A DNA stretch of 64,000 nt from Polaribacter sp. HaHaR_3_91 (GTDB lineage: Bacteria; Bacteroidota; Bacteroidia; Flavobacteriales; Flavobacteriaceae). Of this stretch, positions 57,901 to 64,000 are shown in pieces. The position numbers and the translations under genes are program-made. The notes beneath the pieces were generated by a model, which was not told where the DNA came from, ran no database searches, and saw only the letters and a list, made by a program, of their open reading frames with translations. Location of the stretch: contig NZ_CP058986.1 in assembly GCF_019278525.1 (NCBI RefSeq), forward strand, positions 2,736,001 through 2,800,000. The letters are read 5' to 3'. The stretch's first letter is position 1. The number at the start of each line of letters is the position of its first letter.

Positions 57901-58636
57901 AGCTGCTATCATTCGTGAAAAAGGTTCTAATTCTGAACGTGAAATGGCAAATGCAATGTATCTAGCTGGTTTTGATGTTAAAGATGTACACATGACAGAT
58001 TTAATTTCTGGTCGTGAAACATTAGAAGACATTCAGTTTATTGGTGCTGTTGGTGGTTTCTCTAATTCTGATGTTTTAGGTTCTGCTAAAGGTTGGGCAG
58101 GAGCATTTAAATACAACGAAAAAGCAAATACTGCTTTAAAAAACTTCTTTAAAAGAGAAGATACGTTGTCTGTTGGTATTTGTAATGGAGCACAATTATG
58201 GATGGAATTAGAATTGATTAACCCAGAACATAAAGTTCATGGGAAATTAGGTCATAATGATTCTCATAAGCATGAAAGTTCTTTTACTTCTGTAAAGATT
58301 CAAGAAAACAATTCTGTAATGTTATCTAGTTTAGCAGGAACAGAATTAGGTGTTTGGATTTCTCATGGAGAAGGTAAATTTAACTTACCAGAATCTGAAG
58401 AAAACTATAATATTGTTGCCAAATATGGTTACGCAGGATACCCGAATAACCCAAATGGATCTGATTTTAACACAGCAATGCTATGTGACAAGTCTGGAAG
58501 ACATTTAGTAACAATGCCTCATATTGAGCGTTCTACTTTTCAATGGAACTGGGCCAATTACCCAACAAATAGAAAAGATGAAATTACGCCTTGGTTAGAA
58601 GCATTTGTAAATGCAAAAAACTGGTTGACAAAATAA
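54944..58636 (+). CDS. purL: phosphoribosylformylglycinamidine synthase, single-chain form
   Basis: A 1230-residue cytoplasmic enzyme for the fourth step of purine synthesis (FGAR + Gln + ATP to FGAM). It is the long form with synthase and glutaminase fused. Visible: [15 protein letters not shown] near residue 165, [28 protein letters not shown] near 245, [14 protein letters not shown] near 730, [14 protein letters not shown], and a C-terminal class I glutamine amidotransferase domain with nucleophile [11 protein letters not shown] near 1085 and later HGEGKF with the catalytic His. Length is slightly shorter than the proteobacterial form (about 1290), normal for Bacteroidota. It is flanked by terminators and is therefore a single-gene unit. 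Confidence 0.97.
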   Translation: [1230 protein letters not shown]

Positions 58637-58656
58637 TTTATTTAAAAAAGTAGATC

Positions 58657-58686
58657 AAAAGGGCTTTTTTAAAGCCCTTTTTTTGG
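58657..58686 (+). terminator. Rho-independent terminator of purL
   Basis: AAAAGGGCTTT and AAAGCCCTTTT form the stem, followed by T residues. Confidence 0.85.
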
Positions 58687-58727
58687 CTCTAAAAATAGAA
58701 AATAACAACCCTATCTAATTAATAAAA

Positions 58728-59954
58728 ATGAGAGTTCCAAAAAAATATCAATTTATAGTTGAAATAGGAAAAGCGTTACACATATACGGTATTCCTTCTT
58801 ATAAAATTCAATCATATTTAACACAAGTTGCCAAAACAAAAGGCATTACAGGGAGTTTTATGGATTTACCTACTTGGGTAAATTATGTTTTTTATGATGA
58901 AAAGAACTCTTATAATTATGTTGAATGCATTCCCCCAGGATCTTTAAATTTAGGTGCTTTTTCTAGAATTGATGAATTGACCAATAAGGTTATTGATTCA
59001 GGGATGGAAGTGGATGAAATAGACAAAGAATTAAAGATTATTCATGCAAAAACAAAAGAGGTAAATCATTTTATTTTAACTTTAGCCTATGCCTTTGCTG
59101 CTGGTTCTTTTAGCTTAATGATTGGTACCAATTGGATCTCTTTTGCTTTTTCAATACTTTTAGGTTCTCTTACTTATCTATTTGTTTATTTAGCAAACAA
59201 ATCTAAATATGTAGAAAGTGTTTTAGAATCTTTATGTGCTTTAGTGGTAACTATTTTTGCTTGCCTATTAACATTTATTTTCCCTGATTTTAATTTAGGT
59301 TTAACCATATTAGCTTCTATAATTATCTTTATTCCAGGGTTGGCTATTACAACCGCATTAGAGGAAATAACCTCTAAGAGTTTGGTTGCTGGTGGCGCAA
59401 AACTCTTTGATGCAATGGTTGTTTTATTTAAACAATTTTTTGGTGTAATATTAGGCTTAGGCTTAATGACTTCTTTACTTGATATTGATTTAACTCATTA
59501 TGAATCTAATATGCCACAATGGACAATTTTTTGCGCAATACCAATATTTTCTATATGTACTTTACCCATTTTTCAAGTGCGAAAAAAGGATATGTTTTTT
59601 GGAATTTTAACAGGTATTTTTGCCTTTTTTATAACCGTTTTTTTATCGTCTGGTTTAGGAATATTGGTAAGTACTTTTATTGGTACTTTAACAGTTGTTG
59701 GTATCAGCCGTATATTTGGTAGAATTTCTAAAACACCAAAATCTGTTTACTTAACACAAGGAATTATCATGCTAGTTCCTGGTAGTAAATCTTTTATGGG
59801 ACTAAGTAATTCATTTTTCAATCCATCTATTACTGCTTCTGCAAACTTATTTGAAGAAGTTACTTTTATATTAATGGCTATTATTGGTGGACTACTTTTT
59901 GCGGGTACTTTTAGAGAAAGAAAACCGAAAGAACATCATTATAAATCTCATTAA
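58728..59954 (+). CDS. ThrE-family threonine/serine exporter
   Basis: A 408-residue inner-membrane protein. The soluble N-terminal part (about 1-115) contains the family's GKALHIYGIPSYKIQSYL segment and PPGSLNLGAFSRIDELTNKV. About ten transmembrane helices follow in two halves (ThrE and ThrE_2 domains, joined near residue 260). The helix IIIFIPGLAITTALEEITSKSLVAGGAKL matches the conserved entry of the first half, and IIMLVPGSKSFMGLSNSFF that of the second. Members export threonine and serine using the proton gradient, but some bacterial homologues carry other acids, so the substrate is inferred. Confidence 0.88.
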   Translation: MRVPKKYQFIVEIGKALHIYGIPSYKIQSYLTQVAKTKGITGSFMDLPTWVNYVFYDEKNSYNYVECIPPGSLNLGAFSRIDELTNKVIDSGMEVDEIDKELKIIHAKTKEVNHFILTLAYAFAAGSFSLMIGTNWISFAFSILLGSLTYLFVYLANKSKYVESVLESLCALVVTIFACLLTFIFPDFNLGLTILASIIIFIPGLAITTALEEITSKSLVAGGAKLFDAMVVLFKQFFGVILGLGLMTSLLDIDLTHYESNMPQWTIFCAIPIFSICTLPIFQVRKKDMFFGILTGIFAFFITVFLSSGLGILVSTFIGTLTVVGISRIFGRISKTPKSVYLTQGIIMLVPGSKSFMGLSNSFFNPSITASANLFEEVTFILMAIIGGLLFAGTFRERKPKEHHYKSH

Positions 59955-59984
59955 AAGTTCTATTCAATTTAGTGTATCATATAT

Positions 59985-60022
59985 AAAAGCAGTTTTTAGA
60001 ACCACCTAAAAGCTGCTTTTTT
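59985..60022. terminator. bidirectional terminator between convergent genes
   Basis: AAAAGCAG (59985-59992)/CTGCTTTT (60013-60020) with an inner TTTTAG/CTAAAA pair, T residues on both strands. It serves the ThrE gene and the membrane-protein pair. Confidence 0.8.
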
Positions 60023-60030
60023 TAATCTAT

Positions 60031-60492
60031 TTATTTGTAGTTTTTCTTTTTCATTCTAGAGCGCATTTGCCTTCTTAATAACAAAAATCCGTTGCTTAAT
60101 TTTCTTTTTTTCTTTAATACAGGAATACTTAAAGTAACTAATAGAGCAATACAAGCTGCAGAGCCCAAACCACCACCAAAGCCATTAAAAAAGTTACTTG
60201 TATTAAAATATATAAGTGTAAAAACGACTCCTGAGAAACCTATTAACAAATAATCTGACATAATTTTAGAGGATACCATACCTATAAAAGAAGCTCCAAA
60301 ACAAACTAGTGGCAAATTTTCTGTTAAGTAAGCTGACAATAAATTAGGAAACACTAAAACAAACACTCCTACTAAAACACCAACTAAAGAAGATGACCTA
60401 ACCGGACCTTGTTTAAATTTTACTTGTAAAAGGAATGTAACTACAGAAGAAAGTCCTCCTACTATTAACAATATAAGGTTATCTATAGCCAT
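60031..60492 (-). CDS. paired membrane protein of unknown function, subunit B
   Basis: A 153-residue protein with four to five transmembrane segments. It opens directly in a hydrophobic segment (LILLIVGGLSSVVTFLL), followed by SSSLVGVLVGVFVLVFP, then CFGASFIGMVSSKIMSDYLLIG and FFNGFGGGLGSAA. The Arg/Lys-rich C-terminus (RRQMRSRMKKK) should be cytoplasmic. It aligns along its length with the C-terminal half of its upstream neighbour (SLVG, CGAxFxGM, DYxxI, GFGGxLG in the same order and spacing). Its ATG lies inside the neighbour's end (10-base overlap), implying translational coupling. The family is not recognised. Confidence 0.8.
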   Translation of the reverse strand: MAIDNLILLIVGGLSSVVTFLLQVKFKQGPVRSSSLVGVLVGVFVLVFPNLLSAYLTENLPLVCFGASFIGMVSSKIMSDYLLIGFSGVVFTLIYFNTSNFFNGFGGGLGSAACIALLVTLSIPVLKKKRKLSNGFLLLRRQMRSRMKKKNYK

Positions 60493-61046
60493 CTAGAAAT
60501 TATAAAAGTGATAAAAAAAGCAAGGGTAACACCTCCAAAAGCTAAGGTTCCTAATTTACCACCAAAACCATGAAAAGCATCTTTTGTACCAACTAACAAA
60601 AAACCAGTTATAACACTTGCTAGTGCTATAAATATATAATCTGGTGCAATATCAACATTTGTCATTCCAACAAAAGCTCCGCAATAAACTGCAGTAGGCA
60701 TACCTTTTATAAAATTATCCTTTTTAAAAAATGAAGGAACAAAGCTAACAACCAAACCAACTAAACTTGCTGCTAAAACACTGCTTAATTTAAATGAAAC
60801 ACTTAAAACATATGTAATAATTGCTCCAAAAAAAACAAATGCAACAGTTAACACATGTTCTAAATCATGATTTTTAGCTTTTAATGATGTTTTTTTATAT
60901 CTAATTAAAAGTAATACAATGACCAAAACAACAAATACAGAAACATAAATGTTCTGTTGTTTTTCATATAATATTGCTGCTAAAAAACCTAAATGGCTTA
61001 ATAATATTAAACTAAATGAAAGCTGTTTTACGTGCTTTTTAATCAT
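60483..61046 (-). CDS. paired membrane protein of unknown function, subunit A
   Basis: A 187-residue protein with about six transmembrane segments. The N-terminal 60 residues (two helices, then a basic RYKKTSLKAKNHD linker) are unique to it. Residues 70-185 are paralogous to the downstream protein: AASLVGLVVSFVP, YCGAFVGMTNVDIAPDYIFIAL, AFHGFGGKLGTLAFG. The ATG at 61046 is preferred, because an in-frame TTG at 61073 lies inside the -7 box TATTTTTG. The conserved Asp-Tyr in a membrane segment and the GFGGxLG loop look functional. Possibly a two-subunit transporter or channel, but no family is recognised. Confidence 0.78.
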   Translation of the reverse strand: MIKKHVKQLSFSLILLSHLGFLAAILYEKQQNIYVSVFVVLVIVLLLIRYKKTSLKAKNHDLEHVLTVAFVFFGAIITYVLSVSFKLSSVLAASLVGLVVSFVPSFFKKDNFIKGMPTAVYCGAFVGMTNVDIAPDYIFIALASVITGFLLVGTKDAFHGFGGKLGTLAFGGVTLAFFITFIISRWL

Positions 61047-61070
61047 AAAATCTATTAAATTTATAAGCTG

Positions 61071-61078
61071 CAAAAATA
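61071..61078 (-). promoter_or_regulatory. Bacteroidota -7 promoter box of the membrane-protein pair
   Basis: Minus strand TATTTTTG, a full TAnnTTTG match 25 bases before the ATG at 61046. Confidence 0.6.
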
Positions 61079-61320
61079 CTTAAATTACTTGTGTAAGCTT
61101 TCTTATTTAAAAGCATTATAATAAAAATTTCAAATAATTTATTTAGGCATTTAAAAGTTCATAAAATATTTATTCTTTTTTTAATAATTTAAGAATACAT
61201 CTAACTAAAAATAGCTAAAAACATTTTAAAAGCTTTTAATTAATTCTAAAACAAACTAAAAGAGAGTAATAACAACTTAATATATAAATGTGATTCTCCA
61301 TAGAATAACAGAAACCAGTC

Positions 61321-61582
61321 ATTAAAAATTTAGTCAAATTTATACTTATTAGTCAAAAAATAATTAGAAAGAATTTAGCTTAAAAAAAATGTAGGTATAA
61401 TACCTGGAAAATATATTAAAATAAAATGTTTTTTTAACTTAATGATAAAATATGAAAAAGATCAGATAGATTTGAAAGACTTATTTTATATGTATGATTA
61501 TTATGATGAATCTCACTTTTCTAAAGGTTTTAAATTATTTACCTCAAACTATTTTAAAAATTATATTAAACAAGATTACTAA
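61321..61582 (+). pseudogene. remnant of an AraC-family regulator, DNA-binding domain only
   Basis: Translation reads IKNLVKFILISQKIIRKNLA, then after a frameshift in an A8 run (61382-61389) KKNVGIIPGKYIKIKCFFN, then IDLKDLFYMYDYYDESHFSKGFKLFT. This follows the two helix-turn-helix motifs of AraC/XylS regulators (ISQRxLxRxFKKxVGISPKxYIRIxRF ... GYYDQSHFIKxFKxFTG). No sensor domain is found upstream and the frame is broken. The last 46 codons (61442-61582) are still open from an ATG. It is probably a dead gene. Confidence 0.65.
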
Positions 61583-62232
61583 ATTGTAAAACAAACCTTA
61601 AGAAAACTCTAACAAAAAGCTAGTTGGTGAAATTAGAACTATGAAAATAAACAGACTTATCAGCAAGTACTTTTAAAAGTAATAGCACCTTTAAATATAT
61701 AAATTTTAATAATATCAGTTTTAATAATTCTGTCTTTGACGACATATCAAAATTTAAATACATGAAATTATCTAGTAGTTTCAACATAAAAAACATGAAA
61801 TTTGGCTATGAAATAGATTCGAAATACACCTAAATAAAGGGTAAAAACATCAATAAATCATTATAAAACATAAAATAGGTATTTATACCTGCTTTAATTT
61901 CTACAATAAATTATAAATTGCACCCATAATGGAAGAGGTTGGAATTAGGGGGCTAACCAAAACCGTATTCAGCTAGCTTTTTTTTTATAAAAGCTAGCTT
62001 TTTTTTATACAATAAAATATTATCAATATTACCAGGATAGATTCACCCTGAAGAATATATAAACCATAATAAGTAGAATACAATACTCATAAACAAACAA
62101 TCTATTAATTAGTATTTTAGATATATAGTACTATCAAAATTAAATTATTCTTAATAATAAACTCTTATAATAAGTATTTGTTAATTCAATCTAAAATACC
62201 TAATTTGCCTACTTCAATTATAATATGATTAT
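61583..62232. other. AT-rich intergenic region
   Basis: No supportable gene. A short frame near 61715-61833 (FNNISFNNSVFDDI ...) is not assignable. A hairpin with T runs lies at 61974-62006. The end carries a weak promoter-like TTTG (62177-62180) and TAATTTG (62201-62207) pair before the acyl-CoA synthetase. Confidence 0.5.
61974..62006 (+). terminator. terminator-like hairpin
   Basis: Two copies of AGCTAGCTTTTTTT separated by ATAAA; AGCTAGCT is self-complementary, so the copies pair with each other. T tracts follow both. The preceding ATTCAGCT resembles the terminators at 41807 and 47945, so this may be the end of another lost gene. Confidence 0.55.
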
Positions 62233-64000
62233 ATGGCAGTAGAAGTTACAAGATTATTCGATTTTCCTTATTACCAATTAGAAACCTATAATTTAGAAAA
62301 AGCATTTAGTTCTAAAGTCGGTGGTAATTGGCAATCTATTACAACACAACAATATATTGATCAAGCAAACCAAATTAGTAGAGGATTAATAAACTTAGGT
62401 GTAAAACCAAACGACAAAATAGCCGTAATTTCATCTACGAATAGAACAGAATGGAACATATGCGATATTGGAATATTACAAACTGGTGCCCAAAATGTAC
62501 CGATTTATCCAACTATCTCAGAAGAAGATTATGAATATGTGTTAAATCATTCAGAATCTATTTACTGTTTTGTATCAGATATAGAAGTTCTAACAAAGAT
62601 TAATAAGATAAAAAGTAAAACAAGTTTAAAAGCTATTTATACTTTTGATGATATATTAGGTGAAAAAAGCTGGAATGAAATATTAGAATCCGGTAAAGAT
62701 ACTAGCTCTCAAAATCTTGTTGAAGAAAGAAAAAACAATGTAAACACAGACGATTTAGCTACTTTAATTTATACGTCTGGTACAACAGGTAAACCCAAAG
62801 GTGTAATGCTATCTCATAGAAATATAGTTAGTGATGTTTTAAGTTCAGAAAAACGTGTTCCTTTTGATTATGGAAAATCTATTGGTTTAAGTTTTTTACC
62901 TATTTGTCATATTTTTGAACGCATGATTTTGTACCTATATCAATATTGTGGAGTTTCTATTTATTTTGCAGAATCAATTGAAAAATTATCTGAAAATGCA
63001 CAAGAAATAAAACCCAATGTAATGACTGCGGTACCTCGTTTATATGAAAAAATTTACGACAAAATAATTTTGAAAGGAGAAGCATTAACCGGCGTAAAAA
63101 AAGGATTGTTCTTTTGGGCAGTAAATTTAGGTTTAAAATATGAACCATATGGTGTAAATGGTTGGTGGTATGAAACTCAGTTAAAATTAGCTAGAAAATT
63201 AATTTTCTCCAAATGGCAAGCAGCATTAGGAGGAGAATTAAAAATCATGGTTTCTGGTAGTGCGGCACTTCAACCAAGATTAACAAGAGTATTTGCAGCA
63301 GCAGGCATGCCAATAATGGAAGGTTATGGTTTAACAGAAACATCTCCTGTAATCTCAGTAAATGACCAAAGAAATAAAGGTTTTAAAGTTGGTACAGTTG
63401 GTAAAGTAATAGATAATGTAGAAGTGAAGATTGCAGAAACCGGTGAAATTTTAGTAAAAGGACCAAATGTAATGTTGGGTTACTACAAAGATGCAGAAAG
63501 AACTGAAAACGTATTAAAAAGAGGATATTTTTACACTGGTGATAAAGGAGAACTAGATAGCGAAGGTTTTTTAAAAATTACTGGTAGAACAAAAGAGATG
63601 TTTAAAACTTCTGGAGGAAAATATGTTGTTCCACCATTATTAGAGGGTGAATTAAAGCAATCTTTATTTATAGAACAGGTAATGGTTATAGGAGAGGGAG
63701 AAAAAATGCCGGCAGCATTTATACAACCAAACTTCGACTTTATCAAAGAATGGATTAAGCATAAAAATTTAAACATTGGTTTATCAAACAAAGAAATAGC
63801 TAGTTCGGATATTGTAATTGAACGTATTCAGAAAGAAGTAGATAAATGTAACTTAAACTTTGGTAAATGGGAGCAAATAAAACGTTTTGAACTAACACCA
63901 GAGGTATGGTCAATTGAAGATGGACATCTAACTCCAACAATGAAAATGAAGCGTGCAATAATCAAAGAGATCTATAAAGAATTATTTGATAAAATTTATA
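62233..64000 (+). CDS. long-chain-fatty-acid--CoA ligase, 3' end outside window
   Basis: At least 589 residues, nearly complete. An ANL-superfamily enzyme that activates fatty acids to acyl-AMP and then acyl-CoA at the inner membrane face. The P-loop is LIYTSGTTGKPKGVMLSH near residue 176. Further motifs are EGYGLTETSP near 362 and GYFYTGDKGELDSEGFLKITGRTKEM near 436-461, with the adenylation Asp and hinge Arg. The C-terminal domain (KTSGGKYVVPPLLE, then LTPTMKMKR with the catalytic Lys) is present, so only a few residues should be missing. It resembles the FadD15-type long-chain ligases common in Bacteroidota. Confidence 0.93.
   Translation, partial: MAVEVTRLFDFPYYQLETYNLEKAFSSKVGGNWQSITTQQYIDQANQISRGLINLGVKPNDKIAVISSTNRTEWNICDIGILQTGAQNVPIYPTISEEDYEYVLNHSESIYCFVSDIEVLTKINKIKSKTSLKAIYTFDDILGEKSWNEILESGKDTSSQNLVEERKNNVNTDDLATLIYTSGTTGKPKGVMLSHRNIVSDVLSSEKRVPFDYGKSIGLSFLPICHIFERMILYLYQYCGVSIYFAESIEKLSENAQEIKPNVMTAVPRLYEKIYDKIILKGEALTGVKKGLFFWAVNLGLKYEPYGVNGWWYETQLKLARKLIFSKWQAALGGELKIMVSGSAALQPRLTRVFAAAGMPIMEGYGLTETSPVISVNDQRNKGFKVGTVGKVIDNVEVKIAETGEILVKGPNVMLGYYKDAERTENVLKRGYFYTGDKGELDSEGFLKITGRTKEMFKTSGGKYVVPPLLEGELKQSLFIEQVMVIGEGEKMPAAFIQPNFDFIKEWIKHKNLNIGLSNKEIASSDIVIERIQKEVDKCNLNFGKWEQIKRFELTPEVWSIEDGHLTPTMKMKRAIIKEIYKELFDKIY

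Noticed and set aside
61715-61833. Short frame FNNISFNNSVFDDI ... as a remnant of an AsmA-like or other protein
   Set aside because: Too short, low complexity, and no motif beyond Asn/Phe-rich composition.

Overview
The window is AT-rich chromosomal DNA of a Bacteroidota bacterium, almost certainly a (probably marine) member of the Flavobacteriaceae; I cannot name the genus. The grounds are: many starts preceded by the Bacteroidota -7 box TAnnTTTG instead of a strong Shine-Dalgarno; several very large secreted proteins ending in a type A type IX secretion (T9SS) sorting domain; a bacillithiol gene (bshC); the single-chain form of PurL; and poly-T terminators with AT-rich stems. No tRNA, rRNA, CRISPR array, insertion sequence or phage gene was seen.

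Layout. Positions 1-9425 hold ordinary housekeeping genes, mostly on the minus strand: rlmF (partial), bshC, a secreted M14 metallopeptidase on the plus strand, a PP-loop ATPase, rimO, a divergent PlsC-like acyltransferase, a CoA-type Nudix hydrolase and two small membrane proteins. Positions 9466-13233 encode a T9SS protein with ten propeller-like repeats. Positions 13312-20775 carry lgt, yidD and cysS, two drug/metabolite exporters (SMR and MFS), a receptor-like four-helix-bundle membrane protein and recG.

Positions 20994-48975 are the accessory core, a locus of giant T9SS surface proteins. It holds an intact 2048-residue protein on the minus strand, an N-terminal remnant of a paralogue (27319-27597), an intact 4090-residue protein with three copies of a repeat of about 350 residues, a C-terminal sorting-domain remnant with two frameshifts (41398-41778), a third giant gene split by what looks like a one-base deletion in a C run (42123-47917), a collapsed mini-version (48221-48779) and a 49-residue PID-CTERM-like small protein. 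These giants share a long C-terminal module (part of it also present in the 9466-13233 protein) with a carbohydrate-binding-like domain nested inside it. The region looks like a site where surface adhesins are repeatedly duplicated, recombined and lost.

Positions 49200-64000 return to stable genes: an RsmB-type rRNA methyltransferase, two tandem secreted endonuclease I proteins with T9SS tails, purL, a ThrE-type exporter, a translationally coupled pair of paralogous membrane proteins of unknown function, an AraC-family regulator remnant in a 1.2-kb gap, and a long-chain acyl-CoA synthetase running off the end.

The secreted proteins (M14 peptidase, two nucleases, four large surface proteins) would leave through Sec and, for those with a sorting domain, T9SS. 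They suggest a life of degrading polymers and attaching to surfaces. No T9SS machinery gene lies in the window.
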